Part shown: positions 1-8,249 of the stretch, piece after piece
Layout: every line of letters begins with the position of its first letter
How positions within the stretch are numbered: position 1 is the stretch's first letter
Source: GCA-2718035 sp964435285
GTDB taxonomy: Bacteria > Bacteroidota > Bacteroidia > Flavobacteriales > TMED113
Assembly (NCBI GenBank): GCA_964435285.1
Contig: CAYSYA010000001.1
Coordinates: 62,001 to 126,000 of the forward strand
Length of the DNA: 64,000 nt
Direction: 5' to 3'
Notes under the pieces: generated by a model
What the model was told of the DNA's origin: nothing
The model's input: the letters and a program-made list of their open reading frames with translations, nothing else
Database searches by the model: none
Made by a program: the position numbers and the translations under genes

Positions 1-621
1 ACCCTCAGTTCCAATGTCAAGAAATTCAGAAATATCTTTATGTTCAATTGGAAGGTAAGGAGAAAACCGACCTCTTCTGACAGAACCTTGACTAACCACA
101 TCAACCATACTTTCAAATAGCTGCATAATATGAACTGAACCAGAGGCTTCTCCATTGTTAGTTACTGCAGCACCACGGTGTCTAATATGACCAAAATAAC
201 CAGAAGTACCCCCTCCAAGTTTAGACATCATTCCAACCTCAGACTGACTATATAAAATATTACCCATATCGTCAGAGACATTAGATCCAAAGCAGCTAAT
301 TGGAAGACCTCTTTTTTTTCCGAAGTTTGACCACACAGGCGATGCTAAGGAGTAAAATCCTTCTGACATGTACTTAAAAAACTTGTCTCCATAACCTTTA
401 ATTCCTAAAATTTCTTCAGCCCTATCCGCAATTTCTCTGATTCTGATTTCGGCAGAAACTTCAGGGTTTATATAACCTGCAGCTAAAAATTGTCTACTGT
501 GTTCTGTTAACCATTTAAAATTATTATTTTCTAATTTCTCCTTACCTATTGTATTATTATTGTCATTTATTTGTTGGTTAGTGAGATTTTCTTTTGCTGT
601 TTGATTAAGTAATTTTTCCAT
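1..621 (-). CDS. nrdA: Ribonucleoside-diphosphate reductase class I, alpha subunit (N-terminal 207 codons)
   Basis: Large subunit of class I ribonucleotide reductase, which turns ribonucleotides into deoxyribonucleotides in the cytoplasm. The gene runs off the left edge. The ATG at 621 is one base past the nrdB stop codon, so the two are co-transcribed with nrdB first. The visible part holds the start of the ten-stranded barrel, including SPVWSNFG (about 94-101) and GLPISCFGS, whose Cys110 matches the first redox-active cysteine of the family. About 30 low-complexity residues precede the catalytic domain and there is no ATP-cone. The cone sits on NrdB instead, which fits a flavobacterial pattern in which allosteric activity control has moved to the small subunit. 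Family assignment is firm; the C-terminal cysteines cannot be checked. Confidence 0.93.
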   Translation of the reverse strand, partial: MEKLLNQTAKENLTNQQINDNNNTIGKEKLENNNFKWLTEHSRQFLAAGYINPEVSAEIRIREIADRAEEILGIKGYGDKFFKYMSEGFYSLASPVWSNFGKKRGLPISCFGSNVSDDMGNILYSQSEVGMMSKLGGGTSGYFGHIRHRGAAVTNNGEASGSVHIMQLFESMVDVVSQGSVRRGRFSPYLPIEHKDISEFLDIGTEG

Positions 622-622
622 G

Positions 623-1897
623 TTAAAATAGGTCTTCTCCTGTTATACTTTGTGATTTTTTGCTATAATTTATTGATCTTTTGACGAAAAAATCTCCGTG
701 TTTTGTAGCGATAAGTTCGTCATTAAACCATTCGGTTTTTTCTAATATTGATTGGTTTGTTTCGAAGATTTTATCAACACCAATACTTTCTAGTGATCTA
801 TTGAATCTGTCTTTTATAAATTCGTTAATTTCTTCTTTTGGTAAGAAATCTAATTCTCCTTTTTCAAAAATCCAATCAATAATTGCGCTTTCAGCTTCAT
901 AAGCGTTCTTACACATTTCTTGAATTCTACTTTCATATAATACATCAAACCATTCTGGGTTTTCAGATTTAATGATTTTTATAAGATCAATTCCAAAATC
1001 TCCATGTATTTGTTCTTCTTTTGATGTTGCTTCAACAACATTTGAGACTCCCTTGAGCATATTTTTATGTTTATTGAAGGCCATAATAATTAGAAATTGA
1101 GAAAATAGAGAGACGTGTTCAATAAAAAGTGAAAACAGAAGAACCGCTTCTGCATATTCTTTATTTTCTTCGCTTTTTGAACTGGCAAGAGCTGATTCTA
1201 AGTACCTAACTCTTTTCATAATTACAGGATTTTTCTTGAGATTTTTAAATTCTTCATTTAGACCCAGAATTTCTAGAAGGTGTGAGTAAGCATCAGCGTG
1301 CCTAACTTCACTTTCAGCAAAAGTTGCGCCAACAGAGCCAATTTCAGGTTTTGGGATTTTGTGATAAATATCACCCCAAAAACTTTTAACAGCAACTTCT
1401 ATTTGAGAAATTGCAAGCATGGTATTTTTTATAGCATTTTTTTCAAGGTCTGTTAGGCGGGTTTTGAAATCTTGTATATCACTTGTGAAATTAAATTCAG
1501 TGTGAATCCAATAGGAATGCCTAATAGCAGGAACGTATTCATATAGTTCAGGATATTCAAATGGTTTGAGAGTGATTCTTTTTTCAAAAACATTTCTCTT
1601 TCGTTTTTGATTTTGAGTATTTCTATAAAGAATATATGCTTTTGCAACATCTAAGAATTCACTTTGCATCAATTTTTTTTCAACTAAGTCTTGTATTTCT
1701 TCTACGTTAGGTGTGTAGTTTGGTATTTTAATAGCACGAGCGATTAAGCTTTTATTTACTTCGTTTGCAATATGTTCTGCGTCACTTAAACTTCCGTTAT
1801 CAACAGAAATCATCGCCTTAAGTATTGCATCAGTTATTTTCTCTAATTTGAATTGTCTTTTTTCATGACTTCGTTTAAAAATACTTTCTACTTGCAT
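623..1897 (-). CDS. nrdB: Ribonucleoside-diphosphate reductase class I, beta subunit with N-terminal ATP-cone
   Basis: Radical-generating small subunit of ribonucleotide reductase, 424 aa. Residues 1 to about 100 form an ATP-cone (FKRSHEKRQFKLEKITDAI, then LVEKKL and AKAYILYR), a regulatory module normally found on NrdA. The ferritin-like domain follows, with metal ligands E197 and H200 (EVRH), radical tyrosine Y204 four residues after H200 as in E. coli NrdB, E260, and E295/H298 (EEQIH). E167 is the likely first ligand, where E. coli has Asp. Metal type cannot be told from sequence. It leads an operon with nrdA one base downstream. A TAATTTTG box lies at 1934-1941. ATP-cone NrdB is known from Leeuwenhoekiella blandensis, where it controls oligomerisation of the beta subunit. 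Confidence 0.95.
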   Translation of the reverse strand: MQVESIFKRSHEKRQFKLEKITDAILKAMISVDNGSLSDAEHIANEVNKSLIARAIKIPNYTPNVEEIQDLVEKKLMQSEFLDVAKAYILYRNTQNQKRKRNVFEKRITLKPFEYPELYEYVPAIRHSYWIHTEFNFTSDIQDFKTRLTDLEKNAIKNTMLAISQIEVAVKSFWGDIYHKIPKPEIGSVGATFAESEVRHADAYSHLLEILGLNEEFKNLKKNPVIMKRVRYLESALASSKSEENKEYAEAVLLFSLFIEHVSLFSQFLIIMAFNKHKNMLKGVSNVVEATSKEEQIHGDFGIDLIKIIKSENPEWFDVLYESRIQEMCKNAYEAESAIIDWIFEKGELDFLPKEEINEFIKDRFNRSLESIGVDKIFETNQSILEKTEWFNDELIATKHGDFFVKRSINYSKKSQSITGEDLF

Positions 1898-1933
1898 ATT
1901 ATATTTCTTTAATTTTTGGTCTAACTATTCTTC

Positions 1934-1941
1934 CAAAATTA
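1934..1941 (-). promoter_or_regulatory. Putative -7 promoter box for nrdB-nrdA
   Basis: Read on the minus strand the sequence is TAATTTTG, a full match to the Bacteroidetes TAnnTTTG element, 36 nt before the nrdB ATG. No TTG is seen at the expected -33 distance (17-23 nt upstream), so this is a half-match only. Confidence 0.4.
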
Positions 1942-1986
1942 CAATTAAACAATATTGTTTTTTTATTATTTAAAATCTCTTTTCAA

Positions 1987-2010
1987 CAATTTTTTTTTCA
2001 TAAAAATTGT
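1987..2010. repeat. Inverted repeat upstream of nrdB
   Basis: Nine-base perfect arms (ACAATTTTT at 1987-1995, AAAAATTGT at 2002-2010) around a 6-nt loop. It lies about 50 bp upstream of the putative nrdB -7 box. It could be an operator or chance in AT-rich DNA. It does not resemble the NrdR box consensus. Confidence 0.3.
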
Positions 2011-2083
2011 CAACAAACCTGTGAAGATTATTTGTTTGTGTTTTTTTTTCTTAATACAAGAAAAATTTAGTCAAAAATCTCCA

Positions 2084-2105
2084 GGCAACTACAAGTTGTA
2101 TTGCC
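2084..2105. repeat. Imperfect 22-bp palindrome between DUF3109 gene and nrdB
   Basis: GGCAA-c-TACAA then TTGTA-TTGCC, with one unpaired base and one central base. It is more GC-rich than its surroundings. The 1898-2295 stretch holding it has no credible open reading frame and no RNA gene that I recognise. On the minus strand a run of five T follows six bases after the stem, so a terminator or attenuator upstream of nrdB is as possible as an operator. Confidence 0.35.
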
Positions 2106-2295
2106 GTATTAATGGTTAGAAAAAATTCTATTTTAACGTAGGATAACTACGCATGACAAATATTTAACATTAAATTAAATTGCACAACATACTTATGTAA
2201 AAAAAATGAAATACTTATTAACAATTTAGTACAGTTTGTAATTAATAAGTCATGAAAATATATTTGAATAATTGTTAAAAAGTTAAAAGTAACTT

Positions 2296-2856
2296 TTAGT
2301 AAGCTTCAATTTTTGAAATCAGATTCTGATACCAATCTTTTCCATATTTCCTAATCAATGCCTCTTTTAAAAAAATATAAACAGGGACTTTTAGTTTTTC
2401 ACCTAAACTACAGGCATGATTACATATACTCCAATGTTCGTAATTTAGTTTATCAAATATATTTTGCTTTTCAACTCTTATTGGATATAAATGACATGAA
2501 ATTGGTTTTTTAAAATTTATTTCACCTTTGTTATAACTTTCTTCAAAAACACATTTTGTTACACCGTTTTTTTTAATAGAATAAACACACTCTTTTCCAT
2601 TATTTAGAGGTGTTTCTAGTTCTCCATTTTTTAACTCAATATACATACCCTCCTTTTTTATTTGCTCCAAACTTTTCTTGCTTAATCTTTTTTTAATTTT
2701 TCCGAACGAATTTTTAATATCTAATATTTCTTTCTTTTCTAGAGGAGCTCCTGATTCACCTTCAACGCAACAAGCGCCTTTACATGCTCTTAAATCACAA
2801 ACAAATTTTTTTTCCAAAATTTCTTTACTAATGAGCGTATTTTTAACAAAAATCAT
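2296..2856 (-). CDS. DUF3109 family cysteine-rich protein
   Basis: A 186-aa protein of the DUF3109 family, found widely in Bacteroidetes; function unknown. It opens with the family hallmark KKFVCDLRACKGACC and carries further cysteines (KECVYS, KCVFEE, SCHLYP, SICNHACSLG), a pattern suggesting a bound metal or iron-sulfur cluster. I start it at the ATG at 2856 because family members begin a few residues before the VCD motif. The longer frame to 2910 would run to within one base of the divergent glyS start. Nothing in its neighbours (nrdB downstream, glyS divergent) gives a role. Confidence 0.85.
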   Translation of the reverse strand: MIFVKNTLISKEILEKKFVCDLRACKGACCVEGESGAPLEKKEILDIKNSFGKIKKRLSKKSLEQIKKEGMYIELKNGELETPLNNGKECVYSIKKNGVTKCVFEESYNKGEINFKKPISCHLYPIRVEKQNIFDKLNYEHWSICNHACSLGEKLKVPVYIFLKEALIRKYGKDWYQNLISKIEAY

Positions 2857-2897
2857 TTTTATAATTATTTCATTAAAAATAGTAATTCTTTTTTCAT

Positions 2898-2905
2898 TAC
2901 TTTTG
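2898..2905 (+). promoter_or_regulatory. Putative -7 promoter box for glyS
   Basis: TACTTTTG matches TAnnTTTG and ends 6 nt before the glyS ATG, so a transcript from it would have almost no leader. No TTG at -33 was found. Confidence 0.4.
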
Positions 2906-2911
2906 GTCATT

Positions 2912-4432
2912 ATGAGTAAAAAAGAACAAACTTTAAAATCAATAATTTCTCATTGTAAAGAGTATGGATTTGTTTTTCCTTCAAGTGAAATTTATGATGG
3001 TCTCTCTGCTTTTTATGATTATGGTCCAAATGGAGTAGAGTTAAAGAACAATATTAAAAAACAATGGTGGAAAACAATGGTTCAGTACAGATCAGATGTT
3101 GTAGGTTTGGATTCTGCCATTTTCATGCATCCTAAAATATGGAAAGCATCTGGTCACACAGATGCTTTTAATGACCCACTTATTGACAACAAAGATTCCA
3201 AAAAAAGATACAGAGCAGATGAATTAATTGAAACTTATATTCAAAAATTAAATATCAAAATTGAAAAAGAGACTCATAAGGCTCAAAAAAGGTTTGGTGA
3301 AAATTTTGATAAGGAAAAATTTTATAAAACATCACCACGTATAGTTAAGTATCTAAGTCAGATAGAAGTTGTTACAAAAGAAATGAGTGAATTTTTAGAA
3401 AATGAAGATTATAATGGACTAAAACAATTAATTGAAAATTTAAAAATTGTATGCCCAGTATCGGGTACGTGTAATTGGACAGATATTCGACAATTTAATT
3501 TGATGTTTGGCACCAGGGTTGGATCTGTAGCTGATGAAGCTGTAGAACTTTTTTTAAGACCTGAAACAGCACAAGGAATTTTTGTAAACTTTCTTAATGT
3601 ACAAAAAACTGCTAGAATGAAAATACCATTTGGTATAGCTCAGGTTGGAAAAGCGTTTAGAAATGAAATTATAGCTCGTCAATTCATTTTTAGAATGAGA
3701 GAATTCGAACAAATGGAAATGCAATTTTTTGTTGAACCAGGAAAAGAAGAAGAATGGTTCAATTATTGGAAAGCAGAACGAATCAAATGGCATAAAAATC
3801 TAGGAATTCCTCAATCTAATTTGAAGTTCCATGATCACGAAAAATTAGCTCACTATGCAAACGCAGCAACTGATATTGAGTTTAAATTTCCATTTGGTTT
3901 TAAAGAAATAGAAGGGATTCACTCTAGAACAGACTTTGACTTAAAAAATCATTCTAATGAGGTCAATAAAAAAATTCAATATTTTGACTCAAAACTAAAT
4001 AAGAGTTATACTCCTTATGTAGTTGAAACTTCCATTGGACTAGATAGAATGTTTCTTGCCATAATTTGTGAATCTTACTGTGAGGAAACAAAAAATAATG
4101 AAAAAAGAGTACTATTAAAATTACCACCAATTTTAGCACCATATAAAGTTGCAATCTTACCGTTGGTTAAAAAAGATAATTTACCAAAAATCGCAAAGCA
4201 AATTTTTAACAAATTAAATAAAGAATTCAATTGTTACTATGAAGAAAAAGATTCTATTGGTAAAAGATACAGAAGGCAAGATGCGATAGGGACACCGTTT
4301 TGTATAACTGTTGACCACAATACGCTAGAAGATGATTGCGTAACATTTAGAAATAGAGACGACATGAGTCAAGAAAGAGTCAAAATAGAATTTTTAAATG
4401 AGTTCATTAATAAAAAATTATTAATCGGTTAA
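2912..4432 (+). CDS. glyS: Glycine--tRNA ligase (dimeric type)
   Basis: Charges tRNA-Gly in the cytoplasm; 506 aa, single-chain class II synthetase of the alpha2 type. The N-terminus (CKEYGFVFPSSEIYDG, then YDYGPNGVELKNN) is the family start, so the ATG at 2912 is used and a long upstream extension in the same frame is rejected, because it would run through the divergent DUF3109 gene. Class II motif 2 region is seen in QVGKAFRNEI around residues 240-250, and motif 3 in ETSIGLDRMFLA around 372-383. The C-terminal anticodon-binding domain includes LPPILAPYKVAILPL. Expressed divergently from DUF3109 over 55 bp and followed by a convergent tRNA gene. Confidence 0.95.
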   Translation: MSKKEQTLKSIISHCKEYGFVFPSSEIYDGLSAFYDYGPNGVELKNNIKKQWWKTMVQYRSDVVGLDSAIFMHPKIWKASGHTDAFNDPLIDNKDSKKRYRADELIETYIQKLNIKIEKETHKAQKRFGENFDKEKFYKTSPRIVKYLSQIEVVTKEMSEFLENEDYNGLKQLIENLKIVCPVSGTCNWTDIRQFNLMFGTRVGSVADEAVELFLRPETAQGIFVNFLNVQKTARMKIPFGIAQVGKAFRNEIIARQFIFRMREFEQMEMQFFVEPGKEEEWFNYWKAERIKWHKNLGIPQSNLKFHDHEKLAHYANAATDIEFKFPFGFKEIEGIHSRTDFDLKNHSNEVNKKIQYFDSKLNKSYTPYVVETSIGLDRMFLAIICESYCEETKNNEKRVLLKLPPILAPYKVAILPLVKKDNLPKIAKQIFNKLNKEFNCYYEEKDSIGKRYRRQDAIGTPFCITVDHNTLEDDCVTFRNRDDMSQERVKIEFLNEFINKKLLIG

Positions 4433-4550
4433 AATGGTTAGATGGTTTTTGGTGTTTCAGTAACAAAATATGTTCTTTGAAAATAGTTTTTAGTTTTTAT
4501 AAACATATTTCCTTGAACTATTTGACAAAGAAAAAAGATTGTTGAAATAT

Positions 4551-4580
4551 AAAAAACTCTCTTTTAAAAAGAGAGTTTTA
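4551..4580 (-). terminator. Intrinsic terminator after tRNA-Phe
   Basis: Arms AAAACTCTCTTTT (4553-4565) and AAAAGAGAGTTTT (4567-4579) form a strong hairpin directly downstream of the tRNA. On the minus strand it ends in a run of six T. On the plus strand it could also stop glyS transcripts, with a shorter T run. It is the clearest terminator in the window. Confidence 0.7.
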
Positions 4581-4586
4581 ATAGAG

Positions 4587-4659
4587 TGGTACCACCAGGA
4601 ATCGAACCAGGGACACAAGGATTTTCAGTCCTTTGCTCTACCAACTGAGCTATGGTACC
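4587..4659 (-). tRNA. tRNA-Phe (GAA)
   Basis: A 73-nt cloverleaf: 7-bp acceptor stem GGTACCA/TGGTACC, D arm AGCTCAGTTGGTAGAGC, anticodon loop CTGAAAA with anticodon GAA, T arm with GGTTCGATTCC, discriminator A. The 3' CCA is not encoded. Confidence 0.97.
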
Positions 4660-4664
4660 GTAAA

Positions 4665-4736
4665 AATGTTTTCAAATATATAACATTATTTAGAATAAAT
4701 AATATAGTATGTTTTCATAAATTTATTGAAAACATT
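4665..4736. repeat. 11-bp inverted repeat with a third partial copy, upstream of coaX
   Basis: AATGTTTTCAA at 4665-4675 and its exact reverse complement TTGAAAACATT at 4726-4736; the core ATGTTTTCA occurs again at 4709-4717. The 50-nt loop makes a simple hairpin unlikely. Three copies of one short motif between tRNA-Phe and coaX suggest binding sites. Confidence 0.4.
4673..4680 (-). promoter_or_regulatory. Putative -7 promoter box for tRNA-Phe
   Basis: TATATTTG on the minus strand, 13 nt upstream of the tRNA 5' end. A TTA (consensus TTG) sits 19 nt further upstream, giving a near-consensus promoter with a short leader. Confidence 0.5.
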
Positions 4737-4748
4737 GTTTCTAGATAA

Positions 4749-5477
4749 ATGAAATTAATAATAGATGTTGGAAATACGAATACAAAACTAGCTGTAGTTG
4801 AGAAAAAAAATATCTTAAAAAGATACATTTATAGATCGAATCTTAAAATTGATTTATCACTAATCTTCTCAAAATTCCAAAAAATTAAGTATATTTTTTT
4901 TTGTGGAAAAAATAAAATTTTAGAAAAACATATATACAGTATAATTAAAGATAAATCTGTTAGAATATTTTACTGGGAAAGTATTAGCAAATTTATGATA
5001 GGAATTGAATACGATAAAATTGATAGTTTGGGTTATGATAGAATTGGCGGTTCCATTGGGGCACTATTTACTTTCCCTAATTTTAAAAATCATTTGATAA
5101 TTGATATAGGTACTTGTATAACATACGACATAGTCGCAGATAATATTTACAAAGGAGGACAAATTAGCCCTGGAATTAATTTAAGATTGAAATCATTATC
5201 TGATGTAAACAGTAAATTACCAAATTTAAAATTTCAAGAACCAAATAATTTTTTGGGAAAATCTACATTTGAAAGTATTCAATCTGGGGTTTTTTTTGGC
5301 ATTTATGATGAAATTGAGTCAAGAATTTTATTTTACAACAATAAGTTTAAAAATCTTAATACTGTAATTACTGGTGGTGATTCTATTTTTTTTAAAAAAA
5401 GGATTAAAAATGTCAATTTTGATGATGACATATTAATGAAAGGGTTAAATTTGTTATTAGAATACAATGTTAAATAA
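4749..5477 (+). CDS. coaX: Type III pantothenate kinase
   Basis: First step of coenzyme A synthesis (pantothenate to 4'-phosphopantothenate); cytoplasmic, 242 aa, the usual CoaX length. The ASKHA-fold motifs are present: IDVGNTNTKL at residues 4-13 (phosphate loop), GYDRIGGSIGALF around 97-109, IDIGTCITYD around 118-127 and GGQISPGI around 135-142 in the substrate-binding region. Its end overlaps the next gene by 11 bp, so it heads the envelope gene string up to about 12160. Confidence 0.95.
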   Translation: MKLIIDVGNTNTKLAVVEKKNILKRYIYRSNLKIDLSLIFSKFQKIKYIFFCGKNKILEKHIYSIIKDKSVRIFYWESISKFMIGIEYDKIDSLGYDRIGGSIGALFTFPNFKNHLIIDIGTCITYDIVADNIYKGGQISPGINLRLKSLSDVNSKLPNLKFQEPNNFLGKSTFESIQSGVFFGIYDEIESRILFYNNKFKNLNTVITGGDSIFFKKRIKNVNFDDDILMKGLNLLLEYNVK

Positions 5478-6771
5478 TAGTTTATATATAGTTTTCATAC
5501 TTATTGCTTGTTTTGCAAACTCTCAAGTAAACACAAATTCACCTTACTCATTTTATGGTCTTGGAAATATAAGTCAAACAGGTTTTTCCCAAAACATCGG
5601 TATGAGTGGTATTTCTAACGCTTTAAATGATATTTATCATTTAAACTTTCAGAACCCGGCAAGTTATTCTTTTTTAAAACTAACGTCGGCTGAGTTAGGT
5701 TTTCAAATAAATAATTATACAATGCGTCAAGCAGATTTAAAAAAATCAGATTTATTCGGAAATATAGTTGGTTTTGGTTTAGGTTTCCCAGTCTCCAATA
5801 ACTCAGCTGTTTCGCTTGGCTTCAGGCCCTACAGTGTTATTGGCTATTATGTTGAATATAATGACAATCAAGATCAAGAATTCAATGATTTAGATTTTAC
5901 CCAGATTACGTATAATTTTTCAGGAAATGGTGGGTTAAATAAAGTAATTTTTGGTTCTGCGCACAAACTACGGTTTAATGAAAGTTTTATTATTTCGGCA
6001 GGTCTAAATCTCAATTATTATTTTGGTACAATTTCAAGATTGAACTCAATTGAAATTGATTCAGCGGGATTTAATAATTACAGAGAAAATCGTTCTACGA
6101 AAGTTAGAGATTTTCAGTTAAGTTATGGCCTCATTTTAGACAAGAAAATTTCCAGTTCTAACCTATCAATAGGTTTTATTTACACCCCTAAAAGTAAGTT
6201 AAATTCTACTGAAAATTTATATTCCCACACTTACACTTTATCGGGACAATACGAATATTTTGGGGATACAATTAATAATTTTATTGAACAAAATGGTTTT
6301 TTGGAACTACCAACTTTTTTAAGCGCAGGAATAAATCTTTATAATAGCAATAATTGGTTAGTTGGATTCGATTATAATTATTCAAATTGGTCAAGCTATA
6401 AACAGTTTAACACTTCATCAAATTATATTGAGGACTTAAGTGAGTTTATTGTTGGAGGTTATTATATTCCAAAAATAGATGATATTCACAATTATTGGAA
6501 TAGAGTTCAGTACCGTTTAGGTTTTTCATATTCCTCTGGTTATTTAAATTTAGATTCTTTTCAATTGAATGAAGCTGGTTTACTAAAGGATTTTAAATTA
6601 AGTTTTGGAATAGGGTTACCAATTCCAAAAAATATGAGTCAATTAAATTTAAGTTGTCAAATAGGTAGAAGGGGAACAAGTCAAGGTATTTTAATTAGTG
6701 AAAGATATATAAATTTTATATTTTCAATGACTTTTAATGATAAATGGTTTAATAAACGCAAAATTCAATAA
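5467..6771 (+). CDS. Putative outer-membrane beta-barrel protein
   Basis: 434 aa with an N-terminal hydrophobic signal segment (IVFILIACFANSQ) and then repeated amphipathic, aromatic-rich strands typical of an outer-membrane barrel, including NPASYSFL near residue 61. This NPAS-type motif and the general shape recall FadL/PorV-like barrels of Bacteroidetes. It overlaps the end of coaX by 11 bp and is followed after 2 bp by a TPR protein. A gene of this kind after coaX is common in Flavobacteria. Substrate or partner unknown; a channel or a secretion accessory are both possible. Confidence 0.75.
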   Translation: MLNNSLYIVFILIACFANSQVNTNSPYSFYGLGNISQTGFSQNIGMSGISNALNDIYHLNFQNPASYSFLKLTSAELGFQINNYTMRQADLKKSDLFGNIVGFGLGFPVSNNSAVSLGFRPYSVIGYYVEYNDNQDQEFNDLDFTQITYNFSGNGGLNKVIFGSAHKLRFNESFIISAGLNLNYYFGTISRLNSIEIDSAGFNNYRENRSTKVRDFQLSYGLILDKKISSSNLSIGFIYTPKSKLNSTENLYSHTYTLSGQYEYFGDTINNFIEQNGFLELPTFLSAGINLYNSNNWLVGFDYNYSNWSSYKQFNTSSNYIEDLSEFIVGGYYIPKIDDIHNYWNRVQYRLGFSYSSGYLNLDSFQLNEAGLLKDFKLSFGIGLPIPKNMSQLNLSCQIGRRGTSQGILISERYINFIFSMTFNDKWFNKRKIQ

Positions 6772-6773
6772 TA

Positions 6774-8249
6774 ATGAAACAAGTTAATTTTATTTTGGTA
6801 TTTTTTATTTTTTACATATTTCATGCACAATCACAGTGTTTGGATTTAGAATATGGATGCGACACTGTTAAAACTAATAATTTTTTAAGTAATTACACAG
6901 AGTATTATAAACAGAAAAGTTTTTCTGATGCTTATGAGCCTTGGAAATGGTTAGTGGAAAACTCACCACAAAGAACTAAAAATTTATATTTACATGGGCC
7001 AAAAATTTTAAAAGGCCTAATTGAAAAAAGTGAAGATGATGTTAAGAAAGATAATTTAATTCAGGAATTGATTAAAATATATGATTTAAGGTTAAAATAT
7101 TATCCGGGAAAAGAAGGATATGTTTTAGCCCTCAAAGGAAAAGACATGTACAAGTACAAGTCTAATACAATTGAAGAATTGAAAGCCTGTCGCCTTGTTT
7201 TACAAAATTCTTTTGAGATAGATGGATTAAACAGTACGGCTACTACAATAAATTATTATTTTAATGTTTCTTTAAAGCTTTTCCAACAAAAAGAAATTGA
7301 CAAACAAGATTTAATGACTTTATTTTCTGATGTCTCCGAAGTAGTTGATTACCGTGAGGTCAGTATTTCTCAAGAAATTTTTAATTTGAACTCTGATACT
7401 ACAAAATTGTTAACAACTAAAGAAAAAAAAGAAATATCTAAATTAAAATCTGAATTAGAAAGAATTGAAAAGGCAAAAAAAAGTGTTAATAAAAATTTTG
7501 AAAAGATTATTACAAGTTGCGATCAACTTGTTGCATTGTATGAGGGTTTTAACAGATTTACAATTAAACAAGAGTGGAACAAAAAAAATGAAAAATATGA
7601 TAAATTTTATACAGATTTTATAAGTAGTGGGGATTCAGTAAATGATTTAAAGTGGTTAAACAGAACAGCAGAAATATTTATTAAGAAAGATTGTATGGAT
7701 AGTGACTTTTATCTAGAGGTTGTTACTTTATTACATGAAATGAATCCAACATCCGAATCCGCATTCAAAATGGGAAAAAGACAATACGCAAAAAAAGAAT
7801 ACAGGGATGCAATTAATTATTTTGTTGAAGCTTATGAAAATGAAGAGCTTAATAATATTAACAAATCTAAGTATGCATTTTATGCAGCAGCAGCTTCCGC
7901 TCTAGTTGGTAGCAACTCAACAGCAAGATCTTATGCTCTTAAAGCTGCTAACTATAGAAAAAATTGGGGTGACCCTTATATTCTTATAGGAAAATTATAT
8001 GCTCAAACCGCATCTAAGTGTGGAAATGATCCGGCATCAAAAAAAGCTGGCTATTGGGCTGCAATTGATAAATTTCAATTAGCCAAAAAAATAGACAAAT
8101 CTTGTGAAAAAGAAGCCAATAAATTAATATCAGATTATTCAAAAAGAGTTCCTACTAAAAGCATGTGGAGAGATAATGTAAGTAATCCTGATGCAAAAAC
8201 TTATAAGATTAATTGTTGGTACTCTGAAAATGTAAGAGTAAGATTTTGA
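6774..8249 (+). CDS. Periplasmic TPR-repeat protein
   Basis: 491 aa with a signal peptide (FILVFFIFYIFHAQS) and mostly helical sequence. TPR-like repeats are clearest in the C-terminal half (SESAFKMGKRQYAKKEYRDA, then AFYAAAASALVGSNSTARSY, then PYILIGKLYA). A charged coiled-coil-like stretch lies around residues 215-245. It sits between a barrel protein and lptC, which suggests a scaffold in outer-membrane assembly or transport, but no specific role can be named. Its stop codon overlaps the TTG start of lptC in TTGA. Confidence 0.75.
   Translation: MKQVNFILVFFIFYIFHAQSQCLDLEYGCDTVKTNNFLSNYTEYYKQKSFSDAYEPWKWLVENSPQRTKNLYLHGPKILKGLIEKSEDDVKKDNLIQELIKIYDLRLKYYPGKEGYVLALKGKDMYKYKSNTIEELKACRLVLQNSFEIDGLNSTATTINYYFNVSLKLFQQKEIDKQDLMTLFSDVSEVVDYREVSISQEIFNLNSDTTKLLTTKEKKEISKLKSELERIEKAKKSVNKNFEKIITSCDQLVALYEGFNRFTIKQEWNKKNEKYDKFYTDFISSGDSVNDLKWLNRTAEIFIKKDCMDSDFYLEVVTLLHEMNPTSESAFKMGKRQYAKKEYRDAINYFVEAYENEELNNINKSKYAFYAAAASALVGSNSTARSYALKAANYRKNWGDPYILIGKLYAQTASKCGNDPASKKAGYWAAIDKFQLAKKIDKSCEKEANKLISDYSKRVPTKSMWRDNVSNPDAKTYKINCWYSENVRVRF

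Noticed and set aside
1898..2295. NrdR boxes or a cobalamin riboswitch before nrdB
   Set aside because: No sequence like the NrdR consensus pair was found, and class I reductase does not need B12; only the two inverted repeats listed were seen.
2678..2911. Upstream in-frame extension of glyS by 78 codons
   Set aside because: It runs antisense through the DUF3109 gene, adds hydrophobic sequence unlike any synthetase, and family homology begins at the ATG at 2912.
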